In this document: one piece after another, positions 30,595-40,849 of the stretch
Position numbering within the stretch: the stretch's first letter is position 1
Layout of the letters: every line of letters begins with the position of its first letter
Source: Hyaloperonospora brassicae
Lineage: Eukaryota; Oomycota; Peronosporomycetes; Peronosporales; Peronosporaceae
Direction of reading: 5' to 3'
NCBI GenBank assembly: GCA_947650285.1
Contig: CANTFL010000188.1
Coordinates: 62,001-126,000 of the forward strand
DNA length: 64,000 bases
Made by a program: the position numbers and the translations under genes
The notes under the pieces: model-generated
The model's database searches: none
What the model saw: the letters and a program-made list of their open reading frames with translations, nothing else
Told to the model about the DNA's origin: nothing

Positions 30595-32095
30595 GAGACG
30601 AGTCTGTCCTTGAGGACACAAAGGCGGCATTGGATGCCCGTAGTGGATCTTCGATCCTTAAGGATCCTATTGATCCGTTCTATCCTTTTGTAAAGGAGTT
30701 TCAGGACGTGGTGTGTCACAACCCACCGTCTGTCTTGCCTCCCGATAGAAGTGTACGTCATGAAATTGGCTTGGTTCATGGAACTAAATACTGCGTAACA
30801 CGGCAGTGGCCTTTACCGAAGGAACAGTGTGACGTCATTAACGACTTCTTTCGTGAAAAGCGCGCGGCAGGAATGGTACGTGAGAGCGAATCTCCCCATT
30901 CCACACCGACACTTTTTGTCAGAAAGCCCCATGAGAAGTGGCGCATTGTTCATGCTTACAATAAGCTTAATGCTGCTATCATCCCGGCTCAGACACCAAT
31001 TCCAAGGAAAGCTGTTCTCCGGAACAACATGGTGGGATGTACGATGTACAGTGCGCTCGACTTAGTCGATGGTTATAACCAATTGCTCATGCGTGAGAGC
31101 GAATTTCCGCTGACAGCGGTCAGTACTCCGAGAGGTATGCTCTGAAAGTGGCTCGTTATGCCACAAGACTTGTCAAATGCCCCAGCTACGTTCAATCAAT
31201 TTGTGACGCAACTGTTTAGACCTCACCGAGGTTATGCACAGACTTACTTTGATGACATCTTTGTCCGTCGTCGTGCTATGAACGGCCGGTCTGATGTAGA
31301 TAATCACATCGACCATTTACGAGCAGTGCTCGAGTGCATGCGCACAAAAAAGTTGTATGCCAACGCCTCTAAGCGCATCCTTGGTGCACAAGAGATTCCT
31401 TTTTAGGGTGCTTCATAGGAAAGCGAGGCCTTCGAGCGGATCCCGCTAAGGTGAAATCCATAGCTGATTGGCCGGTTCCAAAGAACCAAATAGACTCACG
31501 TAAGTGACTTGGCCTTTCCAATTACTTACACAAGTGCAGTGCAAATTACAAATACATGGCTCGGCCATTATTTAATCTCCTTAAAAAGGATGTGGAGTGG
31601 TGCTGGACTAGCACCGAGCATGATGCTTTTCAAGCAGTAAAGGAGAGTCTCCTTCATGCGCCAATCTTGGCTTTGCCCGACCCTGATCGGCCTCTCAGTG
31701 TCGTCTGTGACGCATCTGACTTTGCCATCGGCATTGCTCGGTTTCAACAGATGATGATGGACGGGAACGCGCCATTGAGTTTGAGTCCCGACAGCTAAAG
31801 GAAGCTGAAAAGAAGTATCTAGTTCATGACAAAGAGCTACTTGCAATGAAGTATGTTTTAGTCAAATTCAGATTTCATCTGCTTGGCTCTAAGTCTTTTG
31901 TGGTCTACACCGATCATGTGTCATTACGCACTGCGACCTAGTAGCCACATCTCTCTCAGCGAATGGCTCTTTCGTTTTCATTCTTTGTGGAATACAACTT
32001 CGAGGGGAATTATAAGCCGGGCAAGCATAATGCTTTGGTTGATGCGTTGTAACGTAGACCCGACTATGAGCTTGCTCATGTAACGACTCTGTTAT
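30595..32095 (+). pseudogene. Gyp2 reverse transcriptase and RNase H
   Basis: RT is recognisable from FQDVVCHNPPSVLPPDRSVR through MYSALDLVDGYNQLLM, MPQDLSNAPATFNQF and TYFDDIFV (YxDD type), then RNase H with VVCDASDFAIG, HDKELLAMKY and a YTDH segment. It is interrupted by TGA at 31143-31145, a stop at 31403-31406, TGA at 31505-31507, and further frame breaks near 31,790, 31,940 and 32,050. Two of the TGA codons stand where relatives have TGG (Trp). Confidence 0.85.
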
Positions 32096-32099
32096 CACC

Positions 32100-33436
32100 G
32101 GTCACGGACCTCATTCGTTCGACATATGCCAAATATGAATATTGTGTTGCGCTGTTACGTGCTCTAGGGATCGAGGAGTTTAACGACGCAGACACAGAAT
32201 TTTCGGCACGTTTGCGTGCGAGGCTACATCGATATTCCATAGACCAGGGTCTATTGTGCTATAGCACAGATATGGAGGATACTCCTCGTATCGTTTTACC
32301 TCATGATGAGGAGTTGAAGTATCGGATCCTCTATGAGGCACATGATACTGCGTTGAGTGGTCACCTCGGTCGTGAGAAGAGCTAGAGCTCTGTGAGCCAA
32401 TGTTATTGGTGGCCTAAACTTTACAAATGAGTAAGCACATACGTGCGTACGTGCGAAACGTGTCAACGGGCGAAACCCTCAGAGCATGCAGGGGCGCCGC
32501 TAGCTAGTCTACCTACACCCTCTGGGTGTTGGGAGTCCATCAGCATGGACTTCATGTTTGGTTTGCCGAAAGATGCACAAGGCAATACGGGTATTGTGGT
32601 CTTTGTTGACCGTTTGATCAAGATGGTTCATTTAGCGGCGGTGCCAGATACCATTGATGGTGAAGGTACAGCTACGCTGTTTATCAATCGAGTGTTTCGA
32701 CAACACGGTTTCCTGTGGCAAATGTCTCTGACCGTGACCTTCGCTTCACTGGGAATTTTTAGAAGTCTATCTTAAAGTGCTCGGCACATGTTTGGACATG
32801 TCCACGGCGGATCATCCGCAGACCGATGGTACAACCGATCGAGTAAATCGCGTTCTCGGTGATATATTACGCAGCGTTTGCGCTAATACACCAAAACGTT
32901 GGAGTTTGATGCTTCCTGTTGTTAGATTTGCGTTGAACAACGCTGTTCATGCCTCTACAGGCTTTACTCCGTTCTACGTGAACGGTCTCACACACCCTCG
33001 CGTTTCGTTAACGCTACCACTGCGTGGTTCAGGGCTTGGTGGGGGAGAGATGGCCGATCGGCTTGCAGATATCAGCCCTGCTACTGTTCATAAACAGGTA
33101 AGCGAGTTTCTCGCAACGCGATTGAATGTGTTACGACACGTGCGTGATGCACTGGCTGATAGCCAAGATAGACAAAAGGAGCAAGCTGATGTTAAAGGCA
33201 GAGGATGTATTGAACGTTATAAGGTCGGAGACCAAGTGCTACTCAATGCTAAAAACCTACCTACAAATGTAGTCTCTGCTGTCTTCAAGACAAAGTTGCG
33301 TCCGTGCTTCATTGGGCCGTTCACGGTCGTCGCCAAGAAGGGACTTGCGTATACGCTCAACCTTCCGCGCAAACTGCGCACACAACCCGTTTCTACGTTG
33401 GCTTGCTTAAGCCGTATCGGGACCCGTCCCATGTGA
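32100..33436 (+). pseudogene. Gyp2 integrase
   Basis: The zinc-binding HHCC end is seen as YVRTCETCQRAKPS near 32,440. The core has ISMDFMFGLPKDAQGNTG (first Asp present), VNRVLGDI-type Glu region and ADHPQTDGTTDRVNR. The second Asp region (VSDRD in relatives) is shifted near 32,730. The C-terminal linker KVGDQVLLNAKNLPTNVV and FIGPFTVV (GPY/F module) is clear. A TGA at 32428-32430 replaces a Trp codon. Confidence 0.8.
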
Positions 33437-34708
33437 ACTCGGAGGCGCTTGCGCCTGGAAATAAGGCCTTGACGTCGACTGTTGAATCCGAACCAGGAGG
33501 TCAAGCTGACCATCCACACGGGCTAAGGCCAACTCCAACGCCTGAACACGGGCTTGCATCGCGCCGAGTTCATTCTGGGTCTTACCTAATGTCTCTCGGA
33601 GACTACTCAGTTCACGGAGCACCTTCTCATGCTCCTCCTTCGGTACCCCGACCGCCAACGACGCTGCTCGATGAGCAAGGGAACTACCAGCTCCATGTGG
33701 AGAAAATTTTCAGCGACGTCGTCGTCGTGGCCAATACCAGTATCTGGTGAAGTGGCGAGGGTACCCGGAGTCGGAGAACTCGTGGGAGTATGAGATACCC
33801 CTTCGGCAGGACTGCCCTTACGCCGTGGATGTTTTTGAACATCGTGGCCAGGGTCTCCTTGCGAGCGAGAACGCTTCTCACCAATAGTGGTGGGAGGTGG
33901 CGTGTTTCTCCGCACCTTAGGGTCGTGACCCGTGGCTACCATTGTAGCCGGAGCATAACGCGTACGTGTACGCAACTGGCCTCTGGCCTTGAGCTTGGCA
34001 TACTCGAACCGGAGCTTCCGTTCCAGACGAACATCAGCCACATCGGCGCTGGCCCGCAGCGTTGGCACCATGCTAAGATGCCGCTTGCGGTACACCCAAT
34101 GGATGAACTCATTGTCCTCCTCCTCGGGCAGTTCGCCAGCGTACAACAAGATAAGCACGCCCTTTATCGGTCGAACCGAAACACCACGAGAAATACTCTC
34201 AAGGTGTGCAAGGTACTGACCTTGCGTGGTAAAGGCTGGTTCAAAATTACCTCTCATTTAGAGCCTTGCGAAAGGCGATATCTTCTGGCGACGTAGCCTC
34301 GGGGCCAATGGCCCATGTTGCAAGGCTACGGCCTTCCGTTTGACGGAGGCGTTGCTCCACGTCTGGTGTTGAGAACACGTAACCACTCCGGTTTCGAATA
34401 ACCGCCTGGGTATGAGTGCGACGTAGAGCACGCTCCTCACGCTGACGAATCAGCTGCTGTTGCTCGTCGAGCGGGTTCGTGATGATGTTCTCATCTGCAT
34501 CTGTTGTATGATTCTGCGCCACTGGCGCGGTGGTATCAACACGTTCAAAGAACGGATTCGATGCTGTTAGAGGACGAGCCTCAGATACAGCGGAGTGGGA
34601 TGATATCCCGTCATCTCCATGGACACTGGTATCACTACCATTGTCCACATCCTCGTCGAAGTCGAGGTAAGATGAAAGAGTCCGAGACTCGTTAGGTGGC
34701 AATGCCAT
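33407..34708 (-). pseudogene. Gyp2 antisense ORF
   Basis: Minus-strand frames run leftward from an ATG at 34708, only about 110 bp from the 3' LTR. 34247-34708 (Ser/Asp-rich start, then EEQQQL-type and RTHTQAVIRNRSGYVFS) overlaps 33607-34257 (HLESISRGVSVRPIKGVLIL, VRLERKLRFEYAKLKARGQL, then Thr/Pro-rich) with a one-base frame change at about 34,250. 33407-33658 is a coiled coil (KVLRELSSLRETLGKTQNEL). The product would be about 430 residues with no domain I know. It lies opposite the chromodomain and the integrase tail. Confidence 0.55.
33640..33860 (+). pseudogene. Gyp2 chromodomain
   Basis: LDEQGNYQLHVEKIFS in one frame continues after a one-base shift as RRRRRGQYQYLVKWRGYPES and NSWEYEIPLRQDC, a clear chromodomain. 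Confidence 0.75.
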
Positions 34709-34804
34709 GGTGTTTCGTGTTTAGCAACCGCGAGGTTAAGCACACACACACACCGACCTCTTCGAGGAAAGAAGCCGATTGACGTTTAATGGTAGCGTCA
34801 GTCT

Positions 34805-34816
34805 GAAGGGGGAGGG
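34805..34816 (+). other. Gyp2 polypurine tract
   Basis: GAAGGGGGAGGG immediately precedes the 3' LTR. Confidence 0.8.
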
Positions 34817-35292
34817 TGTAACGGGGTTACACGTCGGCCGGTAGTCGACGATAGGTGTGGTGCACACAAGTGATGGGGTCACCCTATAAAGTAATTTTAG
34901 AACACAGTGAGTGTACCAATTGTTGAAGACTGATGTCTGCCAACCATTGATTGCGAGATCTTTTAAGAGGTTTAATTTAGTACAGTTTAACCACGTTGTT
35001 CTAAGGTGTTCTTTTAGGTTAAAAGAAGAAATAAAGTTCAGTTCCCCTTTTGATCAGTAAGAGACACGTGCCCTACGGGGCGTCTTGATCGTAAGGACTA
35101 AACAACGCCTGTAAAGGTAGCTTGTCCTTAAGCACTATGTGCTGTGATTCTTTTGAATCGTGTGTTTTCCTTTGGAACAGTGACCGTAAGCTCTTGAGCT
35201 TTTGTGACTCAGGAGTCGGTTTCTCGAACCTAAGTTGCTCGTAAGAGCGTTAAGTCTTCATCTGAATTAAGGAGCTGTGTAGCTCCGCTTTA
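34817..35292 (+). repeat. Gyp2 3' LTR
   Basis: Nearly identical to 27707-28180; the last bases are mutated (GCTTTA in place of GCTACA), followed by CTCGT, the likely right target duplication. Confidence 0.85.
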
Positions 35293-35520
35293 CTCGTTCA
35301 CCCATGTCGGATAACCAGACTCCTTCCACTTCACCAAATACTGGTGTTGGGATCTTTCAAAACAGGTCTTCTTACCGAATCGCACATCCATCATCTTCTC
35401 AACATTAAATGTATCTTCATCTAATGTGCGCTCCCAGATGTCTTTCGGCAGCATGACTTCGTCAAAATCGAGGCGATCCGCCTTCTCAACATTCAAGTGG
35501 CTTCTCGGTCGATCCGGTAA
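35293..35520 (-). pseudogene. Gyp3 chromodomain, N-terminal piece
   Basis: The minus frame reads KADRLDFDEVMLPKDIWERT, NVEKMMDVRFGKKTCF and HQYLVKWKESGYPTWVNE, then meets the Gyp2 border. The chromodomain core YLVKW is intact; the remainder is at 27597-27706. Confidence 0.8.
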
Positions 35521-35559
35521 GTTCTTTACTCGCGTAAGCTTCGATATATGTACAAGTGG

Positions 35560-36760
35560 GAAAAATCGATACGGATAAATTGAAACTTACAACCGCACTG
35601 CGTGTCTTGCGCAAAGTTCCCCTACCCGGAATATTTTATGCCACATATGAGACGGCTTTCAGGCGCATTCTTCTTTCACCTGATCCAAAAAAAGTCATTC
35701 TTGCGATCCAACTTCGGTCTCATGTGATCCTTCCTCAGTACTGTGTCGATCGCCCCGGTCCTCGATCGCGATCCGTAGCCTATCGCTAAAGACTTCTCTC
35801 GCTCGTTAAAAATGACGCTGTGTGTGATATCGACAGCTTCGGGGTTCTCGATCCCGTCCTTTTTGCTGCCCAAGGGCAAAGTCGCTTCCAGCGTCGATGG
35901 TTGGTCCCAAGTGTAGATTAGGTAGAATGGAGTATCTCCTCGCACACGATCCTGTGCCGTATTGATGGCGAACGTCAACCTCTTGGCGTATTCGTCCCAA
36001 TCCTTCTGATTTGTATCCGTGACTTACATTTTCAAAGCTCTCGCCAGTGTTTTCACCATTCAATCTGCTGTCCCATTCGCTTGAGGTCGGTGCGCCATGG
36101 TTGCCCGTTGTTTCTGCCCCGCGATCCGATTGAACGCTCGAAAGAAATCGGACATGAACCCTGGCTATCGATCGAGGCGGATCGCTTCACTGGCCTTAAA
36201 TCTTCGAAACACACACTTCTCGTAACTCTCAGCATACGTTTGTGCAGTTCTGGAGGAACTCGCCTTGGCGATCACGGGCCCTGAGAGTGGATCCACACAC
36301 AACAACAACTCGGTGTTTCCTTTAAAAGATCGCGGTAGTGACGTTGTGTGATCCATCGCGATTATTTGAAACGGGTGAGTGGCTTGGACATTCCCGGGAG
36401 ATTGCCGCGAAAAACAGGTTTTCCTTTTTTCGTCTTGCAATCAACACATTTTCCCACTTAACGCCAGATACTCCGATAGAGTCCTTTCCAGTGAAAGTTG
36501 GACCGGATTCGTTGGCACGTTCGGCATATACCTTAAGTCCGCCCTCCAGACTGGTGTGGTAGGGATGTAAGTAATCTTGCTGCACTAGTTCTGGTATCAC
36601 CAAACGAATCAACTCCACCCGATTAACCGGATCTTCCGTTGATCGAGGGTAAAGAAACAATAGTCCGCTTTCGTCAAATTCGTACTCGGACGCGATTTGA
36701 TCACACAGTTTTGCTTCTTCAGCACGCAACTTCGCTATATACCCGATTAGAAGTTCCCTT
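35560..36760 (-). pseudogene. Gyp3 integrase
   Basis: Minus-strand frames give the zinc-binding end (QQDYLHPYHTSLEGG), the core start ATHPFQIIAMDHTTSLPRSF with the first Asp, EAIRLDR with the second, and TFAINTAQDRVRGDTPFYLI after the Glu region. Broken near 36,440, 36,165 and 36,060. Confidence 0.8.
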
Positions 36761-36769
36761 AATTTGGCG

Positions 36770-37960
36770 ATCCACTTCTCCTCTTCCTGTTGCTGCTTGC
36801 TTGATTCCCTCGATTCTGACCTGCTAGATAAAATCCTCTTGCAGAACTTCAGGTGATCGCCGTATCCTTACGGCTGATTGAGTGACGGCAGATAATTTTA
36901 CGACGTGATCGACACTTTTGGGTGTCAACAACTCGTCCAACCGGTTTAACGAACATAAATTATAACGATCTTGATGGGATAAAGCGATCGAGTATTATGC
37001 CTGTTACAAATCCTTGCTTGCCAATCGATCAGCACCTTGATTCCAGTACCTCTTGATCAGAAGGAATTAGTGGGACGGCTGCGATCGGAGTTTCTCCATA
37101 GTCTTATGACGTAGCAACTGCAATCCGAGCGCCTTTTAACCAATTTCTCCGCGCATCTGCCTGATCACTTAGTTATAATAGCCACGAATGATGACATGTC
37201 CTCGCGTTTGATCGGCCAAGAGATCGAAACCTAGTAGAAATCCACGTTATTCATCCTCGTTCACTTTCAAGTCCGTCACATTTTGGGCTGCAGCAGTCAC
37301 TATGTTCCGTTCTGGGAGCTTTCTTACGATTGCGCTTTATGCCACGCCTTTTTGTATGGTTCGGGCCGATAAATCGAAACTGACCATTCAACGACTTTCA
37401 CTCTCCTCCACCGTTGGTGGTGGCTTACTTATAGTATGTTTCGGATGTTTCTGAGGGGAGATCGCGATCAACATCTCGCCAACCCCTTTGCGCGGGGTTA
37501 TGATGGCGGAGAGTGTACTAAGTATATTATCTCTTTGCTTTTCACACTTTTTGATCTCCAACGTCCGGTTTGATACCAACGCCGCCCATCTCCCTAGCCT
37601 TCCATTCAGTCCTGAAGATTGTACCAGCCAGGCCAACGTCGAATGACGCGGGAGCACCTTGATTTCCCGTGAAACCAACATAGTGCAGTCATATTAAGGA
37701 TGCGCAGTATAGCAAACCCTCTTTTTCTAACTTTCCATAGTTAAACTCGTTGTATTTTAGCGTTCTGCTTGTGAAAGTTACGGGCCGATATGTTACATCG
37801 TGTTCTTGTAGCAAAGCTGCAGACTCTGCCCATTTACTAGCATAGACCACGATCACTGGAGGACGATCCGGATCGAAATGTAAAAGAATCGGAGTTTAAG
37901 CGTCCTTATACTTCAACATGGTGAAAAAATCATCGCCTTTTTTAATTCTGTCCGTTGACT
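36770..37960 (-). pseudogene. Gyp3 RNase H and second RNase H domain
   Basis: 37388-37681 ends the Ty3-type RNase H and tether (PRHSTLAWLVQSSGLNGRLG, SNRTLEIKKCEKQRDNI). A second RNase H-like domain begins just downstream with MVSFDLSARTIQKGVA and continues to about 36,960 (RGFLLGFDLLADQ). Dual RNase H is known in some gypsy lineages. Several stops. Confidence 0.65.
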
Positions 37961-39135
37961 TCAGGTCGCCTCTTGTAACGCAGAAAAACGCTGGATCGAT
38001 CCCTGCTACACAGATTTGATCTGGATCGCTGTCACCTTGATCTTTCCGATCGTCCACTTTTGGATCGCCCCCTCTAACACCAATACGATCTAGATCGCTT
38101 TCCCCTGACACTTCCGATCGTCGAATCTCTTTTCACTCGGTATAGGCGACTCCATCTTTTCCATGCGGCGGATTTCGTGGAATTCTGCTTCGCGTCGTTC
38201 GTAGAGTACTGATGCGTATATTGCAAATGCTTCATTAAATCGGCTATAGTAATTGGAACTCCCCAGGAACGACTGCATCGACCGCAGCGTTCGAGGAAAC
38301 GGGATATTAACCAGCGATCCGAGATCCTTTGGGTGAGCTTCCAATATATCGAGTGATACCTGATGACCGAAAATCCACGTTTCGTCTTCCCCATAAACTT
38401 AAGGTCATGCTGATCAATAGATTCCACTTATCGTACACACGTATCAATCCTTCTACTATTTCATATGGGACAGCCCACGATGTAGCGGAAATCAATACGT
38501 CATCGATGTACGATCTTCAACCTAGCACAGAAGGCGTCTGACTGGTGTCCGGTTCCTATTCTGTGAACACGTCGATCCGTTTGAACGACTCCATAGAGGA
38601 GGCTTCTGGATCAGCATTGATTTTAAAAAAGCCATAAAATGCAATGTTGATCAGGCGTTGGTAGATATGCGAAGCATTTTTTAACCCTAACGGCATCACT
38701 GGCCACTCAAACAAGCCTAATGGCGTAATGAATGCGATAATACTTCTTGCTCATTCCGTCATCTCTCCTACCCAATTTCGCTCGCCATGTCCGGTGAGGA
38801 ATACCACATCGCTTTGTACATGTCTTGTAATAGCTCGCTGATCAACGGCATGGGATACACCAGCAGCCTTGTTAGCTGATCTACTCGTCGATAGTCTATA
38901 CGCAATCGAATGTCCTCGCCATTCTTCTTGATAATTGTGACGATCGGCGAATCCTATGGTGATGTGGAAGGTCGAATGATCTTGGCTGAAAGCAGTCCTT
39001 TGATCAAATCCGCTAGTTTTTCACGAAATTTGGGCGCTACTGGATGTATATTCTGTGCGATCGGGCTCGCTCCTTCCACGTCAATCTCATGCATCGCCTT
39101 CGTGCTGCTGGAGGGAGTGCGTTCCCTTAACTAAT
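37961..39135 (-). pseudogene. Gyp3 reverse transcriptase
   Basis: Minus-strand reading: APKFREKLADLIKGLLSAKI (start of RT), RLRIDYRRVDQLT-type fingers (about 38,890), the catalytic YIDD at 38499-38510 followed by VLISATSW, and EAHPKDLGSLVNIPFPRTLR with MQSFLGSSNYYSRFNEAFAI (thumb/connection). Many frame breaks. Confidence 0.8.
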
Positions 39136-39845
39136 TAGAGGGTGCTTGTTTCTCCAGATCAATGGACTCAACCCGACCTGGTCATCAGTCGACGGTACGA
39201 CTGGATCGCCTACCTAAATATCGTCAATCGCAACTTCGGTAGTAGGCGTAACAATGTCAGGCAATACCGCCATGTGTTAATCCAAATCTTCGGCGTACAG
39301 CTCACCACTTTCATGAAGGGAGGTAGAGACATCGGGTTCTTAATTGATGTGGTCATCCTCCGGACATGGCTCTTCATCGATCTTTACATCTGGTGAAGGT
39401 CCGGCCTCTTTAATGGACTGATCGCCTGGTCCGTCGTTCTTCGCTTGTCCTTGAATCATGTCAACCACAGGCAGTACGCTTGTTGATCGATGACCCACTT
39501 TTAGGTCATCGATCACGTCACGTGGTCCGTCATGCGATCGATCGATATTCATACCCTTATTCGTTTCACCTCCTTCCATTGGCCCCTCGGGTACTCGATC
39601 GCCTCCGACCTTCTCCTCGATTGTGTTAATGACACGTGGTAGTGGCTACAAATGAAGAACAACTTTCTCGTCTCGGATTGGGCTGTCCGTTGATCCATTT
39701 CTTGTCTGTCGGTCGACTTAAATCTTTTTTGGCGTAGGGTATGGTTGGTGATCCACAAGCTGACCAGTGTATTCAGGTGGCAGCTCTTCTCCACTTATTT
39801 ACGTTTCTCTGACATTTAGAGCCTTCCACTCGTTATACCGTCGCT
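39136..39845. other. Gyp3 protease-RT spacer
   Basis: Polyprotein spacer with acidic minus-strand frames (39340-39579: DEEPCPEDDHIN at its end) but no domain. Confidence 0.4.
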
Positions 39846-40371
39846 ATCCAACCGAGACGTAGCCTGGGTATCGAGGCATCATATCAGCAGCCTTAATCCA
39901 ACCTAAAGCCGGTCCGCGATCGAGACTAACTTCTGTATCGCTGAGATTCGTCGAGATCAAGTACTTGATCCGACCTATCCCGGTGGGAACGGTGGGTACG
40001 GTGGGTACCCATTTTGTATTCCTCCTCACCCACAGATTGAAATTGAACTGGATGTTGAAGATCCTTATCTCTGTCGATCTACCGTCCGGTAGAATAACAT
40101 GCTGTTCTGGGATCAAGATCGGCTACAGGGACGATCCGTACAGAGGTCTACGTACTGCTAGATGAATTCTCACTTCGTTCGGCAATACTAGCGTCCCATC
40201 AGCTATATCAAGACGTACAACTGCGTGTACCGTGAAATCCATACCCAAGATCGCTTCTTGACCGCCTTGATCACCCAACCACACATCAAAGTAGTATAAC
40301 AGCGATTCATTGACGGCGATCTTGATCTTGGTACGTCCTTCGGCCATGTACGTGTTTTCACCTATTCCCAC
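39846..40371 (-). pseudogene. Gyp3 protease region
   Basis: 40123-40371 carries a retropepsin-like C-terminal half (GGQEAILGMDFTVHAVVRLD, then IADGTLVLPNEVRIHLAVRR). The next frame, 39844-40116, continues as a conserved linker (WIKAADMMPRYPGYVSVG). The catalytic DTG-type loop is not clear. Confidence 0.55.
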
Positions 40372-40849
40372 ACACTCTTATTTCTAATTTTCGTCAATGA
40401 CACATCCTACCTTACGAGCAAAGGCGGTGTCTACAATCTAGATCTCATCTCCTAGTTCCAGTAGCATTGTGGACTTTTTGTTGTTAATCTTCCCAACCAC
40501 TTTAGCTTGCTTAAACCATTATCCTAGTGTATGGTATTTCCAGTATCCCCTTGACTCGCTCGGCGCTGAGACAAGTTTTATCTTGGCGGGCGATTGGTTT
40601 TATTCATCATGTAGTCTAACACTCGAAATGGAACACAGACACTTACGAAAATCAAATGTATTTTGCCAATCATCCTGCTTATCATCGCTTCCGTCGACCG
40701 ACTTCCTCTCCACAAACCCATATATGCAGAGCCTAGAACTCTTGGCTCGTACCAGATTCCGACCTGGCGAGCGTCCTAATTTTTCATCTTCTTGGCCTGT
40801 TCCGGCAACATCCCTGCATGCTTGGTAGAAATATACCATTGGCGGATCT

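Larger units (their letters stand above)
27707..35292 (+). mobile_element. Gyp2, Ty3/gypsy chromovirus inserted into Gyp3
   Basis: A 7.6-kb plus-strand element with LTRs 27707-28180 and 34817-35292, PBS, gag, protease, RT, RNase H, integrase, chromodomain, antisense ORF and PPT. Flanks CTCAT (left) and CTCGT (right) look like a 5-bp target duplication with one later change. The LTRs are about 95 % alike by eye, making it the youngest layer of the nest, yet pol carries several stop codons. Confidence 0.9.
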
